Of a stretch of 64,000 bases of DNA, positions 43,671 through 56,005 are shown one piece after another (positions within the stretch are counted from its first letter, which is position 1; each line of letters starts with the position of its first letter). The position numbers and the translations under genes are program-made. Below the pieces are notes generated by a model. It was not told where the DNA came from, made no database searches, and saw only the letters and a program-made list of their open reading frames with translations. Source of the DNA: Posidonia oceanica (taxonomy: Eukaryota > Streptophyta > Magnoliopsida > Alismatales > Posidoniaceae); NCBI GenBank assembly GCA_037176725.1, contig JAZBRS010000020.1, positions 84,328,001 to 84,392,000 of the forward strand. Direction: 5' to 3'.

Positions 43671-44706
43671 TTGAATAACAAGCATTGGCCTCAGCTTTGT
43701 TGTCTAAAGATGATATGCCTGACGAGGGGCTGTTTCTTCTTGAGATCCCAGTCCTTACTCGTAGGTGAATACCAAGTGACCGTCCTGAATAGGAGGGGTC
43801 AAGTACGACTCGGAGTCGTAAAATTTCCTAGTTTTTTGCATCATAGGCCTTGCTAGTTATTAGTTTCATGAGGTGATGTTGGTTGGGTAGATTTTACCCT
43901 ACTTTCTATTTTTTTTGGATTTTTGATCTTTTGCTATTTTTTGGACGTTTGGTTTTTCTCTTCTTTGTTTTTTTTAGGGGGGGAGAGTAGAAGAATCTTC
44001 CATGGAGATGGGAAACAGGAGACCTTATGGTTGGAAAACCATGATAATTGGGTCCCTTGTGCACCTTGGAGCCTAAAGATACTTCAGGCTTTGCTTTGGC
44101 ACCTAACTACCCCTAGACCTAGGTCTCTGTCCTTTGCCTCTAAGTGTGCAGTGCAGGGTGTGGTGAAGGAGGGTCAATGTCCTATCCTAGGATTTCAGCT
44201 AAAGATTTGAAGCCTATACCCCTCCTAGTTCAAGGTTGATTCCTACTACGCTTGGTAATTCCCAATTTTCAGTTTTGACTCTTTGGATAGCTTCTTTGCT
44301 ACCTTCTTTTCCATTCTCTTTCTTTTCTTGCCCATGGACAGCTTCTTTGCTGTCTTCTTTTACCTCTTTTTCTTTTCTTGGGTATTCTGACAAGCATCAG
44401 TAGTCTCACCCCCTTTTGAATGCTCGGTCAATAGATATTCATTGCTAGACTGAGGCACTCTTCTATTTGGTACACTTCCCTCTTTTCCGCGCTTCTAAGT
44501 TTGGCCTTTGACTCAAAGGATGTGTATGGACTTGTTGTTTCATGAACTGGGAGGGGGACTTCTTATGATTTGCTTCTGTCTCAGTGTTGGATAATTTCCC
44601 CCCCTTCTCCCACTAGGTGCTTGTGAGGTGAGGCTAAGGTATGATTCCTAGGCTTTGGAAACAGTAGGTTCACAAGCACGGGCAATCTAATGGCTCAGTG
44701 TGCATG
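43671..44706. other. Spacer between PMD gene 2' and integrase (E)
   Basis: No gene is recognised. Its left part aligns with 1-85 in reverse. It contains a short palindrome ACGACTCGGAGTCGT near 43805 and two copies of an about 58-bp pyrimidine-rich unit with AGCTTCTTTGCT (44277-44390), which is purine-rich on E's sense strand. Confidence 0.4.
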
Positions 44707-46285
44707 TCAAGGGTAGTACCCTTTGAGGTGCAGCGCATTCCAGGGATATTCAAGCCTAGTGCCATCCTCTCTGGCCAAACAATAGGCATTGCCCGGATAT
44801 GCCTCAACCACTAAGTACGGTCTTTCCCAATTTGGTCTCAGTTTCCCATGCTTGCGAGGAAGGATTTCTTTAAGCACCCAATCAAGAATATTGAACTTAC
44901 ATTCAATTACTTTCTTTTTATAAGCTATTGCAAGTAGTTCTTGGTAGAGGCGTGCATGCTCAGCTGCTTGCAACTACTTCTCATCTATTAAATCTAACTG
45001 TAAACTCAATAATTGCCTCTTATCCTCGGCATTTATCTCATCATCGAGTTAGATTCTGGATGAGGGGACCATGATTTCAAATGGGACTACTATCTCCATA
45101 CCATAAGTAAGCGCAAATGGGGTTTGACCTGTAGGTGTTCTTATGGAGGTTCGGTAGGCCAATAAGGTATCAATTAGCTTATCTGTCCAATCAGGTCCCT
45201 TGGCACCTCCTACCATTTTCTTAAGGATTCGGATTAATGTTTTATTAGTAGTTTTAGCTTGCCCATTACCTTGGGTGTAATATGGTGATGAATGATGCAG
45301 CTCGATCTTGAACTTCTTGCAAAGCTTTTTGAAGTCCTGGGATATGAAGATTGCACCATTATCTGCTACTAGTCTCTTTGGAATCCCGAATCTTGAGAGA
45401 ATGTTCTTCCGCATGAACTTGCACAGGTTTGAAGCTTTGATCTCAGTGAACGATTCTGCTTTGGCCCATTTGGTGAAATACTCAGTGGTAGTGAGTATGA
45501 ACTTGTTCTGCTTTTCGATGTCGAAGGGTCCTACGACATCGAACGCCCACATGGAGAAGGGCCATACTGCTTGAGTTGGGTTTTACTTCGATGCTGGTGC
45601 ATGTATTCTGTCTGCATGGATCTGGAATTGCCTGCACCTTCTCACCTTGTCTGCACAATTTGCCTCCAATGTGGGCCAGTAATAGCCCCTTCGCAGTATC
45701 ATTTTAGCCATGAATTGAGAACTGATGTGTCCTCCACATATCCCTTCGTGCATTTCTCTAAGGATGACTTCGACCTCCTCGTAGGTGACGCAACGAAGCT
45801 TTTTTCCACTGAAGGACCTCTTGAAAAGGATTCCAGTTCTCATGAAGTATCTTGTGGCCATTCTTCTGACTGCCTCTTTATCTTGTGAAGTTGCATATTC
45901 AGGGAAGGTCCTGTCTTGAATGTAGTTCCGGATGTCAAAGAACCACGAGTTTCCATCGTCTTCTATCTTGTAGCAAACTTCAAACTTGGTTGCCTTTGAT
46001 TCCCCAATTCTCTGTTTAAGCTCCACTGCCCATGATTTAGTTGACTCAATGGCGGATGTCCCATGCTGTTGCACCATAATCGTTTGCTCTTGGGTATTGA
46101 TGGGGAACTCAATTGAAGAAGCCAAAGAAGCAAGAGCATCTGCCAGAAGGTTATGACTCCGGAGGGTATGGACGTACACTACTTACTGGAACCAGGCTAA
46201 CAGTAAACGAGCAATGCCCTTATATGTTTCTAGCCTGGGGTTGAGGGTCATGTACTTGTTCAAAATCTGCCTTAGGACCAACTAG
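44707..46285 (-). pseudogene. Integrase and end of second RNase H of element E
   Basis: Reading the minus strand, the second RNase H ends with the LIGDS strand and, after two stops, HTLRSHNLLADALASLAS (46150-46110). Integrase follows: the zinc-binding part has HEGICGGH, but the CXXC pair reads CRQF, so one Cys is lost. The catalytic core has FDVVGP (first Asp) and VADNGAIF (second Asp), but where the third acidic residue belongs the sequence is GNGQAKTTNKTL, a Lys in place of Glu. The C-terminal part (44973-44707) has DWVLKEILPRKHGKLRPNWE then RPY, the GPY/F-type module. Stops lie near 46269, 46178, 45567, 45051 and 44974. It inserted cDNA once; this copy is dead. Confidence 0.8.
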
Positions 46286-48507
46286 GAGTCTCCAATGAGC
46301 TTTAGCCGCTTTGCTCCTAGCTCCAGAGCTAGGCGTAGTCCGAGGATCAAGGCCTCGTATTCTGCAATGTTGTTGATATTTGCGGTGAAGTTCAGTTGTA
46401 CAGCTCGTGGGATGAGGACTCCTTTCAGGGTGAGAAGCGCCACTCCGATGCCTACCCCTTGCCTATTGAGTGCTCCATCAAAGTAGAGGGTCCATTGTTG
46501 ACTGAGAGGCTCTACAGCTTGTATTTCCAGTATTTCCTCATCTAGGAAGTTTGTTTGGACTGGTTGATAGTCCTCTATTGGTAAACCTGCCAAATGATCC
46601 GCTATGGCTTGCCCTTTGATTGCTTTCTGAGGTACATATTGGAGATCAAACTCTGTGAGGAGGAGTTGCCATCTTGCTAGCCTTCCAGAGAAGGCTGGCT
46701 TTTCGAACATATACTTGATTGGATCCATTTTGGCAATGTAACAGACTTTATGAGCCAGGAAATAGTGTCTCAACTTCTGGGATGCCCATACCAAGGCTAA
46801 GCAATGTTTTTCTATGGATGTGTACTTCTCCTCGTACTCTAGGAAAGTTCTACTCAGATAGTAGATAGCCTTCTCTTTCTTTCTGTCTTCATCATGCTGG
46901 GCTAGCACTATTCCTATAGAGGATGAGGTGACCGCCACATACAGCAATAAAGGCTTTCCTGTTAGGGGTGCTGACAGGATCGGAGGGCTCATGAGGTATG
47001 CCTTGAGCTCATCAAAGGCTTGCTGGCAACTTTTATCCCAAACAAACTCCTTTCCTCCCTTTAATAGCTCGTAGAAAGGCTTACATCGATCGATGTGTTG
47101 CGAGATGAATCTCCTGATGAACTGTAAGCAGCCGATGAGTCCTCTGAGCTCCATGATATTCCATGGAGGAGGCATTTGTGCTATTGCTCTAGCCTTCTGC
47201 GGGTTCACTTCCATTCCTTTTTTGCTGATGATGAAGCCCAGCAGTTTCCCAGCAGTTACTCCAAACATACACTTCTTTGGGTTTATCTTTAACTGATATT
47301 GCCTTGCTCTGCTTAGTACCCTTCTTAGTGCTTCAAAGTGTCCTTCCCTTGTCTTTGATTTGACCAAGATATCATCAACATACACCTCCATGCAGTCGTG
47401 CATCATGTCGTGGAAGCTTTCCATCATTACTCTCTGATATGTTGTACCGGCATTCTTGAGGCCGAATGGCATGACCACATAACAGTATGTTCCTCATGGT
47501 GTAATGAATGATGTTTTATCTTGGTCCTCCTCTACTAGCTTGATCAGATTGTAGCCGGAGAAGCCATCCATGAATGATAACATCTCGAATCCTGCTGTAT
47601 TGTCAACTAGCAAGTCGATGTGTGGCAAAGGGAAGTCATCTTTAGGACAGGTGGCGTTGAGGTTGCGATAGTCAATGCAGACCCTAACTTTCCCATCCTT
47701 CTTGACTACTGGCACTATGTTGGAGAACCAGTCGGGATATACGACTACTCTGATGAATTTCGCTTTATGAAGCTTGTCGATCTCCTCTTTGACTTTGAGT
47801 GCTAGCTCTGGCCATAATCGCCTCAGTTTCTGCTTGACAGGTTTGGCTCCAGAGTTTAGTGGAAGCAGGTGTTCCACTAGTGCTGATTGTAGATCGGGCA
47901 TGTCTTCATATTTGAAGGCCAACACATCCACAAACTCCTTCAGAATTTGCACCATCTCTGCTTGCTCTTGTGGGCTTAAACTGGCACTTATGAGTATTGG
48001 CTTCGGCTCTTTTGTGGTCCCTAGGTTGACTTCCATGGTCTCTTCCTCGGCTGCCTTAGTTTGCTCATCATATTTATCCATTAGGTGTTTAAGCAAGTCT
48101 GAGTCAGTTTCTTGGTCCTCCTCATCATCATTACAGTTCACTAGCTCGTAGGCCTCAATTCCTGCACACTTCCCAGATCGATCAAACTCTTCTACTAGGA
48201 AAACCATGTTAGCAGTAGCTAGCTCTTGAGGCATTGCCTCTGTGTATTGACACACGCACACAGTTTTTGAAGCGGTGGTCGAAGTTGACCGCGAGCTGCT
48301 ACAACTGACATGGTGATCCTCTTCCTTATTGAAAACAGAAAGTAAATCGCAACTATTTCTAGGAAATGAAAACAATGCAGAATTAAACAAAGTTTTATTT
48401 ACAGAATCTAGGGGGATGCCCCTAGAGTTACCTCCATCAGTAGAGGTTGGTGCCTTTCTAGGCGGGCTCGTCATTGTTGACGTTCCCACCATCTTGGAAA
48501 AGCTCAT
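46282..48507 (-). pseudogene. Reverse transcriptase, RNase H and second RNase H of element E
   Basis: The frame runs from 48507 to a TGA at 47494-47492, then continues in frame to 46282. An acidic linker (48430-48000) precedes the RT. RT motifs are VRVCIDYRNLNATCPKDDFP, SFMDGFSGYN, MPFGLKNAGTTYQR and the YVDD box (MEVYVDDILVKSK, near 47390). The first RNase H/connection region includes YVAVTSSSIGIVLAQHDED and KHCLALVWASQKLRHY. The second RNase H has WTLYFDGALNRQGVGIG (Asp), NIAEYEALILGL (Glu) and LIGDS (Asp), so its catalytic residues are kept. The single TGA falls in TP*GTYCY, where related elements have Trp. Two RNase H domains in this order mark the Tat/Ogre group. Confidence 0.85.
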
Positions 48508-49189
48508 GATCTGCTCCTAAGTCAGGATCAATTTCGAGCCCATGGGGCTACAGATCTTCGGAGAGGTTCGCCGTGAGGAGGCGAGCCTTATCTACCAGTC
48601 ATTGTGACCTACGTAGATTTTGCTCCATCAGTTGCTCCAAAGAAGAAGAGAGGTTTGGAGCTGGGGAAAGAGAGGACTCGGAAGTGGCAGTGCCGGAAGG
48701 AGAGGGAAAAGAAAGAGGTGGCTTGTATGGAGGTTTGGGAGCGGGTGTGCCCAACAGTGGTGGTGATGGTGATCCCATGGCAGGCGAAGGGACTTCTATT
48801 GCAGTCTGACCTTCTAGAGGCTCTGCTGGCAACTCTGTTGCAGTCTGACCTTTTGGAGGCTCTATTGGCAACTCTAATGGTGGAATCCCTACTACAATCT
48901 GATCTTCTAGAGGCTCTGCTGGCAACTCGGTTGCAGTTTGACCTTCTGGAGGCTCTGTTGGCAACTCTAGTGTTTGGAATAAGCTGGAAATATATTCGTC
49001 GATTGTATCCTCTTCACTTGGGAGGGTTGATTTGGTTGGTTTCACCAATATGATATTTCCCAGTGGGGATGTATTTGGATTGAAAATCCCTACGCTGGTG
49101 AAATGCTTTTGTAAACTCCACTGTAACAGCTGGTCGTCGGGGAACTGGTCGAAACCAAGTCCTCCTTTCCCTTCTTTGTCATAAGCCTA
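48508..49189 (-). pseudogene. Protease-RT linker of element E with Pro/Glu repeats
   Basis: From 49189 (TAG) the frame continues as AYDKEGKGGLGFDQFPDD, then a Pro/Glu/Thr repeat region with about five units of ELPAEPLEGQTAT type (48990-48780), then a Ser/Pro-rich part. Between 48600 and 48430 the reading shifts frame and meets several stops; one explanation is an intron such as Ogre elements carry between PR and RT, another is frame decay. No catalytic motif lies here. Confidence 0.55.
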
Positions 49190-51329
49190 GATAGGCTCCT
49201 TTCTTCCTTTTCCTTCTGGGACTAAGCCCCGGCCTTCCTTATAGTCAATCCTTCTCATGATCTCCCAACCTATGCTCATGGAGGGTCTTCTGGACTTTGG
49301 AGATACTTTTCTTTTGTGAACCAACTTGGGCTTGGCCCATTTGTCCCTTAGCTCAACCATAGATACAATGTTCTTGCCTTTCTCAACTTTGGTTGGCTTT
49401 TCTCGCACAATGAATTGGTGCGGCACATATATCACGTTTGCCTCAACTTCCTTGCCTGGTATATCCCCCATTATTTTGATAATTTTCCCATTATGAGGGA
49501 ATTTCAGACATTGGTGCCGGGGGGATGATACTCCCTTCAGGTTGTCAAGCCATTGTCTCCCCAAGATGATTTGATATGGAACATTCATGTCTATGACAAT
49601 CAATTGGGTTAGAACCTGGGTTGGTCCTATCCCAATCTTGGTAGTCCAATTGTCGTGAGCTTTTCTCTTGCTGTCATCATATCCAGCAATTGTCATGTCT
49701 ATGGGGGTCAGTGAGGCTTCATTCACACCCAGTGCCCTTATTGTCTTTAAAGAACAAATATTCATAGATGCCCTGGTATCAATAAGCACACTAGACACTA
49801 AATGATTATTTATGGAGATTGTTACATTTAGTGGTGCTTTCCTCCTTTCTAATGGTGCCAACTCGCTATCAGAAAATGTAATTATGGGCTCTACAAAAGC
49901 TGCTGTAGCTATCACATGGAGATCCTCTACGGGTATGTCTGGGGCAACTTGAGCCTTCTCCAGCACTTCTTGCAGAGCTTTTCGATGTAGGACTGAGTTG
50001 TTTATGAGATCGAAAATGGAGATCCTGGCTTGTGTTTTCTTCAGCTGCTCCAGGATGTCATACTCGGTTGGCACAAGTCCTTCTTGTGGTTTCACTGGCT
50101 CTGTTTGCTCTACTGGTGGCACTATCCGGTTTGATAACCGTCCTCCTCTTCTAATGGGTGCCGCTGCCTCATCCTCTCTGCTTCGACTGCCTGATTCTTC
50201 CTTCTTTTTGTGCGGCAAGGCGAAGACAGATTTCTTTTGCACAGGCCCCTCAAGCTCAAGTGGTTTGATGGCTCTAGCTAGTTGTTCTGTTGGTACTCTT
50301 AAGATTGAAGATGGCAGAGTAGTCATATTCCGGAATACTGAAGTATTTTGTGAGCCTGGTGCTTTGAAGACCGGCAACTGGCCTGATGGTGGCCTAGCTA
50401 CTCTGAAGATTGGGGAGACTGGTGGTGATTGCGGCTGGGGACCCCACAATGATGACTTTCTCCATGGTGGGGGTTGTGCTTCTTCCCTATCTCGCAGGGT
50501 AGCTATTTGAGGCTCGGGCATCTTGAACTTGCATAATATCCCCGGGCGATTAGCAGAAATGCTAACAACCGCTCCCTCGTATTTGAATTTCAGCAGTTGA
50601 TGAACAGGGGATGCCACGGCTCCGACTTCTGCCAGCCAAGACCTCCCAAGGATGAGAGGTTCCAGGACTTCTTCCTTCATGATGATCACTGTAGTGATGC
50701 TGGTCAAAGGGCCTACTGTAATTTCCATTGGCATCATCTCGAGAGCCAGCTTCTCACTTTGATCGAAACCAGTGCACATGAAAGGGGTCTTGTCCAGTCC
50801 ACCCTCATTGATCCCCAGGCTTTGGAGCATGGATAAGGAAGTGAGGCTCCAGCTTGCTCCAGTATCAACTAGCACCCCTTGTAGCACATGGTCATTAATG
50901 CCCACTATGATGATGAGCGGCAGTTCTTGCTTATGCGGTGGCGGAAGCTCGGATTCTTGGAAGACAATGTTTTCTTGCTCAAATTGCTTATGGCTTTTTG
51001 AACTAGAGTGAGAGAGTTTTCTTCCTCCATGCTATCTTTCGACTCATCTGCGGCCGTGAAGTTGAACTAGCTAAAAAGATCTTCACTTATTAGCCATTCG
51101 CCTGCCTTGCTATCCCAATCATCATCTGAGATTATGGCTTCATTGCCCCAGTCTTCATCTGATAGTGCTTGGCTGTCCCAGTCCTTTGTTATTAATGGGT
51201 TGGGGACCTCGTCATCCTTGAATGCCATTATTTGATGATTAGGGAGGGGGTCATTGTAGATTTGCTGAGATGCCCCTGTTTGCTTCCTCTGTTTAGCTCT
51301 CTTTATCAGGACGTCCCATTCGAATACGT
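49187..51329 (-). pseudogene. Two retropepsin-like domains of element E, cut by F
   Basis: The minus strand reads coding right up to 51329, where F begins: acidic repeats of the type DWDSQALSDEDWGNEAIISD, a TAG near 51067, then a frame change near 50985. A first retropepsin follows with VLVDTGASWSLTSLSMLQSL (50875-50816) and ILGRSWLAEVG. After a long linker with RISIFDLINNSVLHRKAL, the segment that usually precedes the Tat protease, comes a second one with SVLIDTRASMNICSLKTIRA (49800-49740) and IILGRQWLDNL. The second active site has Arg for Gly (DTRAS). A decayed G-patch-like end, DYKEGRGLVPEGKG, follows. Tandem proteases suggest a duplication. Confidence 0.75.
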
Positions 51330-54300
51330 TGTTGACACCCCATTTTGACAGGCTGAATTAAAGGATCTCTCGGGTGGCTAGGAAAAACCTAAAACCACCC
51401 CCCTTTCAACCTAAAACCATCCAAATCCTTAGCCTAAAAACCATCCAAACCTTTAACCTAAAACCATCCAAATCTAGGCCCAAACCCACACCATTCTCTT
51501 CCTCTTTCCCCTCAAAACAAGTCCAAACTCAACCTAAGATTACCCCCTTTCCCGAACTCGAAAACTAACCAAAATTCATAGGAAAACTCACCCCTCCTGA
51601 CTTAACAAACCTACTAAAAAGCCCTCAAAATCTCAGACCAAAACCACTCCCAAAAATCCTAGAAAACTTAGGCAAAACTACCCTTTTTCTACATCTCAAA
51701 ACCCCTCCAAAACTTTCTCAAAACTAAACCAAAACCCTGGGACCAAGACTAGAGACCCTAGACCACACACCCACCAAATTTCACCCCTTTTCGAAACCTC
51801 TAAGACCTCCTTTTGCCCAAATTATCCTTTTCTCTCTCCTGGATTATCCTTTTCTCTCTCCTCTCTCTCTCTCCTGATTATCCTCCTTCTTTTCACCTCC
51901 TTTTCTCCCTCTTTTTTGCCTGGCTGTGGGCCCCCTTGTGCTTCCATCTGTTCTCAATCTTATTCCTATTTTTATCTTATTTTCACCATTTTTCCTGATT
52001 TTCTAATATTCATTTTCCTTCCACTCCTATCTTTCTCCTTTCCTCCTCCATTTCCTCCATTTCTTCTTCCTTTTCCCTTTCTTTTCCTTTCTTCCACTAA
52101 ATCCTCCAAAACGTATAAAAACCTTAAAAAACCTGTAAAACTCTGAAACAAAAGAAAAAAACAAATCAAAATCCTAAAAAAAAGCAATTAAAAAACTTAA
52201 ACAAACAGTTAAAAACAAAAACCTAATTAAATCCAACTAAAAAAGGAAATTAAGAATGCAATCTAAAAGACACAAAATAAACAAAAGAAAATGCTATAAA
52301 ATCAAGTAAAAAACCAAAATATAATCAAAACAAAACAAAAGTAAGAACCTCATTAAAAATAATAAAAAACGAACCCTAAAAGAGAAGAAAACAATTAAAA
52401 ACATTAAGACAAGTAATTAATTAAAAAACACTCAACAAATCTAAAAGAAACAATCAAAAACTTGAAACAATTAAAAAACATTTAATTAAAAACTCAACAA
52501 GAGAAATTTAACTAAAAAACATTAAAAGAATTTAACAAACAAAATCAGAAAATAATTTAAAAAGAAAACTTAAGAAAAAATCCTAAAAACTAAAAGACTA
52601 AAACTCCCCCTAGTTAATTAAGAAGCAATCCATTAAAAAAGCCTAATTAAAAAATCCCAACTTAACAAGAAAAACTTAACAAGAAAAACTTAACTAAAAA
52701 ACAATTAAAAAACTTAACAAAAATTTAAACAAAATCAAAAAACAATTTAAAGAAAACTCAAATCCTAAAATCTCAAATCAAAAGAAAAATTTAAACAATT
52801 AAAACAATCAAAAAGAAAAAAACTTAAAAGAAGAAAACCATTAACAAATTCAAAAGAGTAATTATAAACAAAAAAAAAGAAAATTAAAAACAATTTGCCT
52901 TGAAACAAATCCAAAAAGGAAAACCATAAATTAATTTTTTCTCTTTTTCTTTCTTTCTTTTCTTCTTTCTTCTTCTTTTCTATTCCTTCTTCTTCCTTTT
53001 ATTTCTTTCCCTCCTCCTCCTGTTACAGCAGCCTTCTCCCCTCTGTTTTCCTCCTCTCTTTTTCTGCCAACCAGCCTTCACCAATCGACAACACTCCATC
53101 ACCAGACCTGCCATCCTGGCACACCTCCATTCTCCCGTAGACCTAGGCCCAGGCTTCTGCCATTGACAACGCTGGAAGCAATCCCAGAAACCCAACGAAC
53201 AAAAGCCAATGAACCAGACCTGTGAAAAAAGGGAGGACACCACCAGAGCACATCCAGAACACACCCACAGACTTTCCTCTCTCCCGTGCGCACAGCCCCA
53301 GAGCAAAAAACCAAGGGAGAACCCAAGCATTCACCCTCAGACGGCCAATCCAACCTTTTTTTCTTCTAAAACCTCCAACACATCCTTCTCCATTGCAGAA
53401 CCTCCACTACAAGCCTCCTAAAATCCTCAAACTCGGCCACCTTACTCGCCCAACAACCACCTTTACAGGGCACCCAAGATCTCCCCATGAAACGCCCCAC
53501 AGCCCATACACTCCACCACAAACACCTTCAACCCCTTTTTTACCGAAAACTTCAAACTTCCAGAACTCCCTCCACACTCAGTGGAATTCACTTCCGCTTC
53601 TTCCCACGTGCTCCCCAGACAACCACCTAGCCGCCCGTGCCCTTGTCTCGGCCTGGAACGCCGTACATCACCGTGCCCACCTCAGCCTTCACAGTAAGAG
53701 GTCGGCTGGACCAGATCCTACTCCGGGCTGTGAAGCTTGCTTCTGGAAGCTCCGTCATCCTCCTTGGACCTCCGGCGACGTCCCCGAGCCACCCCAGCAG
53801 CAGCAGCCGCCTCTCCGCGCCGTCTCCACCCCCCTCCGGCCGGCCGAAAGCCACCTAGGTGGGTGGCCCTCTCCAGCGTGCGCAGCAGGTGAACCCACCC
53901 TCCTCCGGATTCTCCTCTTCCTCCTCTAGCTCCTCGGCCTTTCCCCGAGGCTTTTCATCGCCTGTGCCGCCCACACGACCTCGCCGAAGTCTCCTTCTTC
54001 TCCGGCGCCGGTCGCCGGCGCTCCAACAGCAGCAACGCTCCCGCGAGCCTCCGCCGCCGTCGACGCCTCGTCGGACCTCCTCCGCCTCCGCCACGCCACG
54101 CCGGTCTCCCCCGCACCCTTCCCGCACTGTGCCGACCCCTCCTCCGCCGGTCCAGAGAAATCGCCGACGAGCTCCGGCAGCCTCCCCTGTAGCAGGTAAA
54201 CAGGTTTGTATTTTTATTTTTTTGTTAACTTAGTTCATTTTCTTTACATTGCATTGTCATCATAATAAGTTTCTAATATTGCATCTAGGTCCAGATTAGT

Positions 54301-55355
54301 TTATGAATCATTTTATTCTGATTTAAAATCATATTGAATTGCAATTAAAGTCTACATTCTTGCCTATTTGCACTGTCATCCATATGCAGTTCATTTTCTT
54401 TAGTTGTCTTTTAAATTAAGCCCTGCATGTTTCTGTTATTACATATTGGTCATCTGTTGTTGTGGTTTAATTTTGTTTCCTTAGATCTAGTCCAGTAAGT
54501 TGCTATATTTGCCTATCAGTCCGTTCTTAGTTCAACATAACTTGCTATGCTTTACTGTCTGCCCCAGCATGTCTTTATTCTTGCAATTAGGTCCTTTAGT
54601 TGTTGAATGCCATCTAAATGCTTGCTGTTATCTTATTAAGTTGCTGTTAAGTCCTGATCTTTGCATTATTTGCATCATGGTCCCCTGATCTGTTACCATG
54701 CATTCTGTTTTCATCCTTCATCTACTGCATTGCATGCTTAGCCCTTGTTTCCTGATTTTGCACATAGGTCCTCTGCATCATGCATAGCATGCATTTAGCT
54801 TGCATTTTTCTTACAAAATTGCATTTCAACCCCTGCATGTTTTAAAATTGCATATAGATCCTCCATATGATTGCAAAGCATATTCCAATGCATGTTTACC
54901 TTATTAGGTTGCATTTCGAACCCTGCATCTTGCAAAATTGCATTCAGACCCCCAAGTTTTCAAAAATCTTGCATTTAGACTCCTAAGATCTTTGCATTTA
55001 GGCCCCCATTCTTTCAAAAATTGCATTTAAGTTCCCAGTTTTCTGAAAAATCATACTTAGGTCTTTTCTTGCATTTTGCATGCATCGCACTCACACATTC
55101 TTGCATTTGGCATCCCTTGCACACACTTAAGTACGTCTGGCTCCCCTGAATATGGGAGGACTTGTTTTGCACACCCCTTAGGTCCCTTTTACACTTAGAT
55201 CTTATCTTCTCCCCTATTCTGGCCTCTTGCCTTGAAGTCTGGATATCTTCCGATCCGGCCGTTGGATCTTCTCAACCAAGCTACCTGGACGACCCCGGCG
55301 GAGCGCTCTTCAGCATGGACCAATCAGATTTCAGATCAGGCTTCAGGTTTCCAAG

Positions 55356-55357
55356 GT
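55356..55357 (+). other. Splice-donor-like site in LTR F
   Basis: TTTCCAAG followed by GTAAATCC. A short frame starting ATGGACCAATCAGATTTCAG (55314) runs into it; C has nearly the same frame. Confidence 0.4.
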
Positions 55358-55429
55358 AAATCCTCTTGAACTTCGGCAGCATTGTTGGCATATCATTCGC
55401 ATTGCATGGCTTTTGCGCGCTTCTTTCTG

Positions 55430-56005
55430 CTTTGTTTTCTCGCACCGTTTTGCGTGCCGTCTTGTTTTCTTGCATCGTTTTATGTGTCGCCTTGTTTTCT
55501 TGCATCGATTTGTGTGTCGCTCTGTTTTCTCACATCGTTTTGCGTGCTGAATTGTTTTCTCACACCGTTTTGCGTGCCGCTCTGTTTTCTCGCACCGTTT
55601 TGCATGCCGCTTTGCTTTCTCGCACCGTTTTGCGCGCCAGCTTTGTTTCTCGCACCGTTTTGCGTGCCGTTTTGTTTTCTTGCACCGTTTCACGTGCCGT
55701 TTCATTTTCTTGCATCGTTTTGCATGTCTCGCTCGTTTCTTGCATCGTTTTACGTGCCTCGCTCGTCTCTTGCATCGTTTTGCGTGCCTCGCTCGTTTCT
55801 CGGACCGTTTTGCATATCTTGCTTGTTTCTTGCACCATTCTACATGCCGACTTTGTTTTTCGCACCGTTTTTTGTCCTTGCCTTGTTTCTCGCACTGTTT
55901 TACGCTCTTGCTTCGTTTCTCGCATCGTTTTGCGCTCTTGCTTCGTTTCTCGCATCGTTTTGCGTCCTTGCTTCGTTTCTCGCACCGTTTTGCGTGTTTT
56001 ACGTT
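55430..56005 (+). repeat. 30-bp LTR minisatellite in F
   Basis: About 19 copies of the unit TTTTGCGTGCCGTTTTGTTT plus TCTTGCACCG. ORFs of 230-265 codons across it are artefacts of a period divisible by 3. Confidence 0.85.

Larger units (their letters stand above)
38886..51329 (-). mobile_element. Element E: Tat/Ogre-type retrotransposon with antisense PMD genes
   Basis: On the minus strand lie protease (51329-49187), RT and RNase H (48507-46282), the second RNase H and integrase (46630-44707). Beyond the integrase, on the opposite strand, are PMD genes 2' and 1' (41867-43219 and 38886-41045). The double RNase H and antisense downstream genes are typical of the Tat/Ogre group. The 5' end was split off by F at 51330. 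The 3' end with its LTR is missing left of 38886, where homology to A breaks off inside gene 1. No LTR start is seen between integrase and the PMD genes, so they belong to one unit. Confidence 0.7.
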
